From Haliclona indistincta (Eukaryota > Porifera > Demospongiae > Haplosclerida > Chalinidae), in contig OZ024785.1 of the NCBI GenBank assembly GCA_964017065.1, positions 14,401,592 to 14,465,591 on the forward strand: a stretch of 64,000 nt of DNA, in the 5' to 3' direction. Each line of letters opens with the position of its first letter. The stretch's first letter is position 1. The position numbers and the translations under genes were made by a program. Below, one piece after another: positions 55,134-64,000 of this stretch. The notes beneath the pieces are model-generated. The model saw nothing but the letters and a program-made list of their open reading frames with translations, did no database searches and was not told where the DNA came from.

Positions 55134-55859
55134 CCGTATAACCGGTAATTTTCGACACCGAAATATTTCGTAAGTTAAATTTTAGATAGGATGTAATTTT
55201 CGTAACGTTTTCGCCTTTCGAAAATTAAATCGCACCAAAATTTAAATTTGCCATAAAATTAACTATGACCAAAACTAATTTTGACGCGCTCGACACACGG
55301 AGAGACGACGACTGTTTCTAGTTGCGTAAGAGGCTATTATGTTTATAGTTGGAGAAACACTTGCCTGCCATCAGAAGTCGGATCAACCTAAATATTCGCC
55401 ACCTCGTTAATTATTCACGAACTCCTAAACCCAAGACCCTAAAAACCTTCGCCGCTAACTGCGCAAAGTCGGGAGGGTCGTCCTAACCCGGGCCTTCGGC
55501 CCTTGGTAAGCCTAAGGATCGTCGGGAGGGTCGTCCTAAACCGGGCCTTCGGCCCTTGCTAAGTGTCAATTACGCACATAATTAACGAGGTGGCGAATAC
55601 TTAAGTTGATCCGCAAATACCGGTAGTTCCGCCACGACCGTGTTGCAGGGCATCTGCATGCCACGGCAAATATCTTGCCTATGTTCTCTTTCTTCGTTGT
55701 GGCGGTACCATAACCATTGACAAGCAGGGCGTCATACACATGTTCTAGGTTGAATTGCAACACAAATTTTCGTTACAAAGAAATTTTTCGAAAATTTAAT
55801 TTTCGTCATCGGGAGCCCTTACGAAAATTAGAACCGAACGAAAATTACCGGTTATACGG
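55134..55859. mobile_element. TA-flanked MITE (CCGTATAACCGGTAATTTTCG ends)
   Basis: Inverted ends CCGTATAACCGGTAATTTTC are flanked by TA (55132-55133 and 55860-55861). The empty site in the right palindrome arm proves insertion after the palindrome formed. The interior is AT-rich with repeated TTTTCGAAAATT-like words and contains element Z. Confidence 0.85.
55380..55608. mobile_element. Small TIR element Z with UUCG minisatellite
   Basis: Ends GGATCAACCTAAATATTCGC and (inverted) GGATCAACTTAAGTATTCGC continue into CACCTCGTTAATTAT. The interior has CCTAAACCCAAGACCC and two GGATCGTCGGGAGGGTCGTC units with GGGCCTTCGGCCC hairpins, as in element Y. A target duplication is not evident. Confidence 0.6.
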
Positions 55860-55899
55860 TATCACCCTTCTATTACACAGTCTATTAAATCAGACCCGT

Positions 55900-56100
55900 T
55901 GTAGTATAACAATTTTTTAATGTAGTATCAATGCAACTAGACCAAGATTTTGCAGTCACATTTTTTAGCTATATGTAGATAACTTAATGTCAGACTACAT
56001 GTATAATCTGTCACAGTACAATAATCTCTCAGAAAACAGGCAGCAAAATTATAGTCATAATTTTAATGATAATTGACAACCAAGTAAACTTTTACACAAA
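55900..56100. other. AT-rich spacer
   Basis: No gene recognised between the left palindrome arm and the LINE; the exact LINE start is unclear. Confidence 0.4.
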
Positions 56101-58314
56101 GACTCGACGTTACTTTGTTTTGCGATGTGGACATTGACACTTGTTGGGATCGGTGGAAAACTTCCTTTCTTGACATTATGGATTCTTGTATACCGAAATC
56201 TACCTTGCCTGACAAGAGAAGCGTTCCGTGGTTGACTAAGGAGGTTGTCCAAGCAATTCGAAAGAGAGATTATTACTTTAAGAAAGCTAAAAGAACTGGG
56301 GATATCAGTGCTCGTGACAGATATAATCAACTTAGAAACTCAATTGTCTCTCAGCTTAGACAGCTCAAAAAGGATTTTTTCAGGAAGTTTGAAAATGGTT
56401 CTGATAGCGAATTTTGGAAGGCTGCCAGGTTGCTGGATGATCGCAGGACCTCTTTCCTAAACCTTGCTGACGGCTCAGATATTGTTACTAGTGATGTTAC
56501 TAAAGCCGAATTATTGAATAATCACTTTGCCAATTCTTTTAACAAGGAGGTCCCACCCATTGATGAAAGTCCTTCTCCTCTGTCAACATCAAGTAATAGT
56601 GAACTGGATGATCTCCTTTGTAGCGAGGAGGAAGTGTTTTGTCTTCTCTCGAATATTGATTCCACCAAGTCTTGTGGCCCGGATTTGATATCTGGTAAAA
56701 TGCTAAAATCTACAGCTTCGGCAATCACTCCTGCTGTAACTTTGCTATTCAACAAATCTTTGACTTTGGGTAAGGTTCCTCGGGACTGGAAAATAGCTCG
56801 GGTAACTCCTTTTCCAAAATCGTCAAAGAGGGTTGATCCCTCAAATTTCCGTCCAGTATCATTGTTGTCTATATTGAGCAAGATTTTGGAAAGACATCTT
56901 CACCATTATCTACTGGATGATCTTGAGCATCGTGATGTTCTTTCAGATCACCAATGGGGATATCTTAAAGGGTGTTCTACTACTGGAGCCTTGATTTCTG
57001 CAGTTGATAGCTGGCACAAAACTCTGGAGAATAGGTCCGACATTTGTGCTGTGTTTCTCGACCTGTCTAAGGCTTTTGACAAAGTTCCACATAGGTTACT
57101 TATGGATAAATTAGCAGCTGTAAATATCAATGCTTACCTACTTCAATGGCTGTGGGATTATTTGTCGAACAGATCGCAATATGTGGTTGTGAATGGCACT
57201 GCTTCTCATCTAACTCGTGTAACCTCAGGAGTTCCCCAGGGCTCTGTTCTTGGCCCTCTTTTATTTCTGATTTACATCAATGATATTACCGACAACCACT
57301 CTTTGAATTGCTCTCTTAGTTTGTATGCTGATGATATTCTTTTATATCGGACTATCAATTCTCAGAGAGATTTTACTCTATTGCAGCAGGACATCAATGC
57401 TCTGCAGAGGTGGTGCAATCAAAACATCATGAAATTCAACGTGTCCAAGTGTAAGTACATGATAATCTCTAGGAAACTATCTCCTTTGCAGCCGCAAGCA
57501 TTATTAGTGATCGAAACTACTCCTCTGGTTAGAGTTTCTGAGTTTAAATATCTGGGTGTTTGGCTTTCTGAGAAGTTGGATTGGTCTTATCACATCCAAG
57601 CAATTACCAAGACTGCTGTTAAAACAGTGGGTATGCTGTACAGGAGATTTTACAAGTTTGCTTCTATGCAAACTCTTGTCACAATGTACACAACTGTAGT
57701 GAGACCTTTGTTGGAATATGCAGCACCTGTATGGGATCCCCATTAACAATCTTTAAAGGCAGCCTTGGAGAGGGTTCAGAAATTAGCAATACGAATGTGT
57801 GCGAAGGATTGGTCTGCGAGCTATTATGACCTATTATCAGACTTTAACTTGCCCACATTGAATGAAAGACGCAAAATTCTCAAGCTTTCATTCTTTTATC
57901 AGATTCAAAATGGACATTTTCACTGCCCAAGTTCATCTGTTCATCTTAATCCAATGGACCTAAGACTGAGAAACCACGATTCCACGCGTCTTGCAATTGG
58001 TGGTCCAGCGCCACACACCTGTTCCTACAATGCATCATTTTATCCAGACGCGGTGAGATTATGGAATGATTTGCCATCAGAAGTTCGTTTAGTTGGTTCT
58101 GTATCAAGTTTTAAAAAGGCTGTTATCAACTATTGGAATGATTGTTATTAAAGCTGTTCTTACCTTGTTTTACCCTGTAAGTTAAATTATTCTTGTAACA
58201 CCAGCTAATTATTATTTTCATTATTATTATTATTATTATTGGTTTGTACCCTAGGATTAGCATTGCTACTGGAACGACCTAGCTTGTATGCTAAATTGTC
58301 ATAAAAAAAAAAAA
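56100..58314 (+). mobile_element. CR1/jockey-like LINE, 5'-truncated
   Basis: Contains RT and a C-terminal domain but no endonuclease, and ends with an A run (58301-58313). It lies between the palindrome arms. A short TTATTATTA tract near 58205-58240 precedes the tail. After the tail, 58315-58380 repeats part of the arm region with differences. Confidence 0.8.
56115..58151 (+). pseudogene. LINE ORF2-like reverse transcriptase
   Basis: One frame of about 678 codons with a single in-frame TAA at 57744-57746. Blocks: WLTKEVVQAIRKRDYYFKKA, SKSSKRVDPSNFRPVSLLSI, ILERHLHHYLLDDLEHRDVL, FLDLSKAFDKVPHRLLMDKL, TSGVPQGSVLGPLLFLIYIN, the catalytic YADDILLY (near 57325), KYLGVWLSEKLDWSYHI and the C-terminal NERRKILKLSFFYQ and DAVRLWNDLPSEVR blocks. 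The apurinic endonuclease is missing by 5' truncation. A single nonsense change makes this among the youngest retroelements in the window. Confidence 0.88.
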
Positions 58315-58585
58315 AAATCTGCAGCTTAAACCTTATAGAAAGTAATTTTTTAACTTTGAAATACAATTTTGCAGGCTAATAGACTGGGTAAGCCCACCAT
58401 GATTCTAGTCACCCTGACTATGTACCAAGTGTGTTTCCTACTGCTTACAAGAAGGCTATACACAAAGAACAGGGTCTGATTTAATAGACTGTGTAATAGA
58501 AGGGTGATACGATGTGACCAAGCAGCTAAATCACTCTAAAACAGTGCAATGAAGAGCAAGAAGACGCAAAGAACAGCAGGGACCA

Positions 58586-58885
58586 GTGGTTGACCAGCAG
58601 ATTGACGAAGAGCGGGATGAACCAGTAGTAGTTGAGCAGCAGATTGACGAAGAGCAATATGAAACAGTAGTAGTTGAGCGGCAGATTGACGAAGAGCAAG
58701 ATGAACCAACCAAAACACAGTCTATTAGCCTTCAAAATTGTATTTTAAAGTTGAACATTACCTTCTATAAAGGTTTAAGCTGCATATTCTTGAGTAACGT
58801 CGAGGTTTCCACACTGCTCGACGTACAGCATTTATCCACAGTTCTACCCTGGCTTGATTGTGAAATGGAAAGCGGAAAAAACTAG
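58586..58885 (+). repeat. 42-bp coding-type repeat (mirrored at 54756-55055, -)
   Basis: Three units encode a VVVEQQIDEEQYET-like acidic repeat starting MVDQQIDEERDEP. The frame is open for 99 codons in both arms with an identical product, which at this arm identity is not independent evidence of coding. Possibly the acidic linker of a THAP-type protein. Confidence 0.4.
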
Positions 58886-59156
58886 GCTATACAGCCTTTC
58901 TTTGCCGAACAAGAGCATCCAATAACGCAGCAATTGTTCACTATATTCGACTCTTTATAAGGCTAACCGATGGAAGTTGGTCAGCACTGAAGAAACGCAC
59001 GTTTTCCACTGAACGCTGTACCGCGCTGTACAAATCTATCCCTCCAGCCAATTGATGCGTGTCACGCGACGTCATAATTCTGACGTCATTTCCGCACTTT
59101 TGGGTCGATATTAGCCGCGAACATTCCATCACACCTTTGCCACGAAACTATCTATA

Positions 59157-59345
59157 ACGTCCGATCATTGTCTAGTCCAATATTGTTCATTATGCAGGCC
59201 TTACTATTAAACGCAAAAACAACCAGTTGTTATAATAGTGTAAATATGTACAGGGGAGGCCTAGCTTCACAGCTGCAAGAATAGCCGTTCGCTTCATCTT
59301 GTGAAAAAGTTGTGACGTCGTCCGATTATTCATGGTGTCCATTAA
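59157..59345. other. Spacer without gene
   Basis: No coding domain or repeat recognised. Confidence 0.35.
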
Positions 59346-59845
59346 TCGATCATTTTCTCTACCACCCAGCAACAAACGGGTTGGCAGAGCGGGCAGTGCA
59401 GACAGTAAAGAGAGGAGTGAAGAAAACGAAGTCAGGGACACTCAGTGACAAAATCGCCCGATTTCTGTTTGCCTATCGAAATACACCTCACAGTACAACT
59501 GGTGTCTCTCCTGCTGAGTTATCGATGGGTCGCAAACTGAGGAGTCCATTGGACTTGCTGAAGCCAGATCTGCATTTTAGAGTGGAAGGAAGACAAAAGA
59601 AGCAAAAGCAATACCATGATAAGTCCTCACGTCAACGTTCTTTTGCAATTGGGACCGGTACTCGTCAAGAATTTTTCTCGCAGTTCAGCCGACCTATGGT
59701 TACCAGGACAAGTGATTGTGGCTACAGGCCCAAGAGCCTTCCAAGTCAATATTTCCGATGGACGTATCGTCAGACGTCATGTAGATCGCGCCCTCCGGAC
59801 TACTTTGCTCCCCTGGTATCTCACTATCTCACTATTTGAAGGGGG
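59346..59845 (+). pseudogene. Ty3/gypsy integrase C-terminal fragment
   Basis: FLYHPATNGLAERAVQTVKR, ARFLFAYRNTPHSTTGVSPA, ELSMGRKLRSPLDLL and KQYHDKSSRQRSFAIG, then after a frameshift near 59655 PVLVKNF and WLPGQVIVATGPRAFQVNIS, followed by VRRHVDRALR. This is the C-terminal half of a gypsy-type integrase, distinct from those at 13844-21815 and in the Ginger1-like gene. RT and LTRs are absent. Confidence 0.75.
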
Positions 59846-60295
59846 AAGGAGTATAATGACCTGTACTTTGAACTATGTGCATGATGTCATATTACGTATC
59901 ATACATGTGTACTATTTATGCTGTTACTCTGGTCTTGTGCTCTGTTGTAAGAAAGAATCTATTTTGGACTCCAAGCTGGAACTCGGTTTTATGAATATAT
60001 GACAGATGAATAATGAGAACTTAACTGGCACACTGCATAATTATTTCTATTTATATGATTCACTAAGACACTAGTCAATTTCGGCAGAGAATCATCAGTC
60101 TGCATGTGATGAAGTTAAAATGAGAAATGAGATGGTTACACCATGCATCATTAGGTTAGCCAATCCCTTGACATGTTAGCTAGTACTTGTTTCAATGAAT
60201 ATCAACACATGACTTGCTATCAGCATTCAGACTAGCTAGCTACTTATGCACAATAATTAGTCAGTATTCTGTTCTTTAGCTTCTTCCTCTCTGAT
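59846..60295 (-). other. 3' flank of receptor paralogue 2
   Basis: About 60100-60295 is the inverted counterpart of 47145-47330 downstream of paralogue 1 (shared ACTGACTAATTATTGTGCAT, CATTGAAACAAGTACTAGCT, CAAGGGATTGG). This marks one boundary of the inverted duplication. No gene in 59846-60100. Confidence 0.75.
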
Positions 60296-63200
60296 TCAGT
60301 TGAATTGATCATCGACTCTTTCGTTGTCAGTCATCTTCACTGTCACCTGAGCAGCAGCAGCAGCAGCAGCATTTCCCCAAGTAACCCGGTACTCTTCAGG
60401 GAACAAGTCATCATTAACATAGTATCCATCATCATCTCTCATAACTGCTTCATCATTGGCTTGTCTGTAGGCTTCACCTTGAGGGTCATTGACATAATTG
60501 TGGTCTTTCTCTTCTCCACACTCATGCTTTGTTGCTGTTGGTTCTTCATAAGGGAGCTCATCATAAATATGCTCCATCTCTTCAACTGGTGGTAAACAAC
60601 CAATACCAGTTGATTTCAGATAACCTATGTTACTCTTTATCTCTATTTCACCACTTTGAGCAGAAACAGGAGGAACAAGCCTGTTTGAGGCAACTCATAT
60701 AGACATGCATGATTGAATAGGGAATTTAACTTACACATATACTGGTTGCTGTGCATGCTCGAGTTCATGTTTATATTTAGAGATTGCTGACAAATAGCAG
60801 TATAAAATTGCAGAAAAGATCAAAAGTAGTATCAATATCAGAGCCACTCCACCAGTAACTCCTCCAGCAATAGCAGCAGTATTGGATCTGGCAATATACT
60901 CAAGCTGACCCACACTGCTGTTTATATTATGTCCAAAGAACACCTAAAATACAATAATAGTACAGAGATTGATTTTGATGATTATTTCCTCACTGTGACA
61001 CTCTCCATTACTGGTTCATCTCTTTGAGGAGCATAGCAAGTGATGACTGTATCTGCAATGGCCTCGACCACACACTGGTCTCTACCCACCATTACTGTGA
61101 TCTCTTCTTTCTCTACATTAGTGATATGCTGTCCCTGAATGCAACTGTACATAAACTCTAGATGCGGACATACTTAACTTACTATAATACTAATAGTTGA
61201 ATCATTCACACCCAAATCGACTCTTCTTGAACCATTTTTGAGTTGCAACGCCTTGGGATCAACAGCCAAAGATAGCCTTAAATTGGTGTCTAAATTGTCT
61301 GGTCCAGGTGCAGCATCCATTACAATAGTGTAGCTGTTCAATACAGACAGAGGAGGAGATATACACACCAGAGTGGTGCCTGAGCTGTTTAATTGCTGAC
61401 ACATTACCTGAAAAAGATAGTACTATCTCGCTAGTATAGTATGAGCTAGTGTACTGTATTATACTAACAGTAGTAGACTGTAGACCATTGTTGAACTGTA
61501 GTCTTGGCTGCTGTGAAACATTGAGATACTGTCCAGTGAATGTGAGTTTGATACCACCACTGCATATGACAGAAAGATAAGGAGAGGACCATTGACACAC
61601 ATCATCTCATCACTCACGATCTGATGGTTTGTTGAGGTGTTAGTCTACTATAGACAGGGTTATTGAGGTACTGGTAAGTGACTGAGTTGTTCTGCACCAT
61701 AGCATTGTTCACAGTCACTAGAACCACTCCAGACATGTCAGCAGTAGAGTTGCTCCAGCTGCACACGATTTCATTAGCAGAGATTGACCTGAGAATAAAT
61801 TAATTATATCCCTGGATTTTGCTAGAGTTTGTTACTATTGCTCACATGATATTACAGGATGGTGTTCCCATGGTCTGTCTCCTCCTCCTCCCAGGATTGC
61901 CAGTGGCCACCAGTGATACTGTAGTCCTCTCTGTGTTACCAATATTCAGGTCCTCTCCTCTCACTCTCACTATTGTCCCTCCAGCAGCTGGTCCGTATGA
62001 TGGACTCACAGAGTATACTCTCGGCTGACCAAACTGGAACTGACCAATAGCTTCTTTATTACAAACATTAACCACCACACCAACCATCCTTGGCTGTGTT
62101 CGATTGCTACTACTAATGTCACATGTGACTCTACTTCCTTTCAGGAAGTTGTCCTTAATGGGAGCACAGGAGAGACTACCCACTGTGATACTGATGATAT
62201 CACTAACTGATGTTCCCAGATCAGTACCAGTAATGGTCAATATGGTCCCTCCCTCTGTGGGACCAATATCCGGAGAGATACTAGTGATCATTGGATACAA
62301 ATCACAGCCACTGCAAGGAACAGCGATCAAGTTGGTAGAGCATGTTGCTGAGATATGAACACAAGTATTATCACACCATCCACAGATACCATCAGATATA
62401 CAATCATGACAACTACATGTATAAGGATGGAGAGGTATTATAACAAAATGACATGATACACATTAATAGAAGGAAACGTACCTGTTGGCTCTAGAGCAGT
62501 TGTAGAATGTGTAATCAAATTTCTCACTAAAAAATTGCTTGATGTGTGCACTGTACAAACTGAAATTAGTCACTGAAACAAAAATATAGTGATTAGAATA
62601 AAAATAATAGATAATCTTTATACGAACCTAGCTTGATATCAGAAAGTGCAGGGATGGAGGAGGTGAGGTCACATGACATTGTCTCTGATAAAGTTGTGTT
62701 GAATGTGATTCCTCTCTCCTCATTACTGAACACACACAGTGTCATCTCTCCAGCTAGCGTAGGAGGAAGACCACCTAGACTCAATGATATGTTGACCTGA
62801 ATGCAGCAGACCATACATGCATGATGATCATGTCAATATGACCAGCTCTAGCTCACCTGGTATGGAACTGACTCTATCTCTGATACGAACTCAGGAGGAT
62901 CAAATGTGACACTAATATTTTTGTGTAAAGTATATACTACATTGCTCCAAACACTTGTATCATTATTGATGCAGGCAATCTCAGTAACATTTGGTTTGTG
63001 AGAGAGTGGATGCTGAAAATTTAAGTCATAAGTGTAGAAATCGACTCCAATACGAGCATAATAGTATGATTTCACCCAGTTCAGTTCTCCACATTTGTAT
63101 GTGTAAATAGCGTAAAATCTGATACCATCAGTCGCTAATACTGCTTGAAATGAGTTGCCCTTTGCCTATACAAATATAAATGGCAAATAAAAGTGTCTAT

Positions 63201-63864
63201 TGATAATGACAAAGCAATCTGTAACTTACACAATTAGGATTTCCATCAGGACAAACATTGATCCATCGTACTGCTAGAATCCAACGAGCTCTAAAAACTG
63301 ATGAGCATTGTTTCAATACAGTATCAGTAATATAGCCATTGACAGTATCAAATATATCTTGACTGTTGTTGAAATGAGATTCATTGAGTGCAGCATACAA
63401 GATTATTCCTTTATAACGGAGATCAGTTCTTGTGTAGTATGGATCAATATAATCATCATATTGCGGGTTGAGGCGAAATGAAGTGGGCTCAAATACTAAA
63501 CATCCATGAATTGAAATCTAAACTATACATAATAGATCATCCCAGATAAAAATTAATATCACCCACTTTTATTCTCATCTTTTTGAAATTAAAAGGAAGA
63601 AAACTAGGGTGTTCTGTCTCACTGAGCTCTCTAACACCATTTCCAAAGAATTTTCCATCACCATTGACACGAGTTTCATCACCCAGATCAAGAAATGGCA
63701 GTTCAGTCTGCACTGTTGCTGCAGGCATCAAAGAAACATAATCACACTTCAGTAGTAAAGTACAACAGCTTACCAGTGCTGAAAGAATAATTGAAAGAAA
63801 AGGCTATCATCATCATGATTATAGACACACTGAATGAACCAGTGTGCTGCAATGGAGACATCAT
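60296..63864 (-). CDS. Nidogen-like/PSI/IPT transmembrane receptor (paralogue 2)
   Basis: Exons: 63864-63774, 63718-63563, 63495-63230, 63165-62857, 62796-62628, 62572-62482, 62412-61846, 61788-61618, 61559-~61465, 61407-61183, 61134-60994, 60943-60735, 60680-60296; about 960 residues. The hydrophobic N-terminus (SVSIIMMMIAFSFNYSFS) is a likely signal peptide. A nidogen-like (NIDO) region follows (LPFLDLGDETRVNGDGKFFG, ILAVRWINVCPDGNPNC, SFQAVLATDGIRFYAIYTYK), then a PSI-like cysteine cluster (NCSRANSCHDCISDGICGWC), two clear IPT/TIG domains, an RRRRQ furin-like site, a transmembrane helix (GGVALILILLLIFSAILYCY) and a tail with YDEL, YVND and YYVND. NIDO plus PSI recalls plexin-domain-containing (TEM7) proteins and IPT recalls plexins. 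Likely a cell-surface adhesion or signalling receptor. Oddity: exon 9 lacks the phase-0 GT donor present in paralogue 1. Confidence 0.8.
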
Positions 63865-64000
63865 GATCTACACATCCATCAATGCAGATTCAACCGTGGC
63901 TAGCTGCTTTTATTGTTCTAGGTTGACTATTTTCTAGGAAAACCCACTGTTTGGTGTAGTTTACAGACCATGCACTGCTGCATGGGGCATGTTCCAGAAT
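63865..64000 (-). promoter_or_regulatory. Upstream region of receptor paralogue 2
   Basis: Immediately 5' of the chosen start. No TATA box or clear initiator can be defended; the window ends 136 bp upstream, so the promoter is probably only partly present. Confidence 0.25.

Larger units (their letters stand above)
54485..59156. mobile_element. Near-perfect palindrome (685-bp arms) around a LINE
   Basis: The left arm is 54485-55897 less the MITE at 55134-55859; the right arm is 58472-59156. Both are 685 bp and differ by very few bases. The right arm gives the MITE empty site (CACATCGTATCACCC). The arms contain a THAP-like fragment, a 42-bp coding repeat and GACGTCATAATTCTGACGTC. The 2.57 kb between them is a LINE plus short unique DNA. 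Confidence 0.85.

Overview
The window is eukaryotic, almost certainly from an early-branching animal and most plausibly a demosponge (inference). Supporting signs are short GT-AG introns (mostly 50-70 bp), a plexin/TEM7-like receptor gene (nidogen-like, PSI, IPT/TIG, transmembrane), no operons, and a very high load of metazoan-type transposons. No rRNA, real tRNA, CRISPR array or prokaryotic gene organisation is seen.

The only convincing host genes are two paralogous receptor genes in tail-to-tail inverted orientation: a 3' part at 45095-47144 (+) and an apparently near-complete copy at 60296-63864 (-). Homology extends into the 3' flanks, so they arose by an inverted segmental duplication. 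Everything between and to the left is a transposon graveyard whose insertion order can be read from target-site duplications (TSDs).

Layout. 1-4299: one 355-bp mariner-type MITE, then about 3.8 kb with no recognisable gene. 4300-10260: MITEs and two hAT-like elements (8-bp TSDs), plus one copy of a composite hairpin repeat. 10261-23540: a nested stack, in which a composite repeat is split by a 12-kb Ginger1-like integrase transposon (4-bp TSD, TGTCA ends, PHD and Ulp1 domains). That transposon is split by a Ty3/gypsy LTR element whose integrase precedes its reverse transcriptase (Gmr1-like order), whose 3' LTR is split by a TTAA-flanked element holding a foldback with tandem repeats. 23541-29225: a Helitron fragment, then a 9-bp-TSD element holding a foldback split by a LINE. 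29226-33213: a candidate exon and a second TTAA element. 33851-38580: a P-like transposon with two convergent genes. 38581-43670: composite repeats split by a foldback that has itself received three elements. 43671-49200: receptor paralogue 1 and retroelement debris. 49203-53993: a GC-rich-TIR element containing helicase, tyrosine-recombinase, hAT and LINE fragments. 53994-59845: a near-perfect 685-bp-arm palindrome with a THAP-like fragment, plus two LINEs and an integrase fragment. 60296-63864: receptor paralogue 2.

The most unusual material is the dispersed composite family. It carries a terminal stem-loop whose sequence changes while its pairing is kept, then a TGTAGGG motif, a YY1-like AAGATGGCGGC motif, paired E-boxes, and a long foldback. 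Next are two TIR families with 9-10-bp TSDs: one carries RecQ-like helicase pieces, the other carries pol III-like A/B boxes and UUCG-hairpin minisatellites. Exon boundaries, families and TSDs were read by eye; no searches were run.
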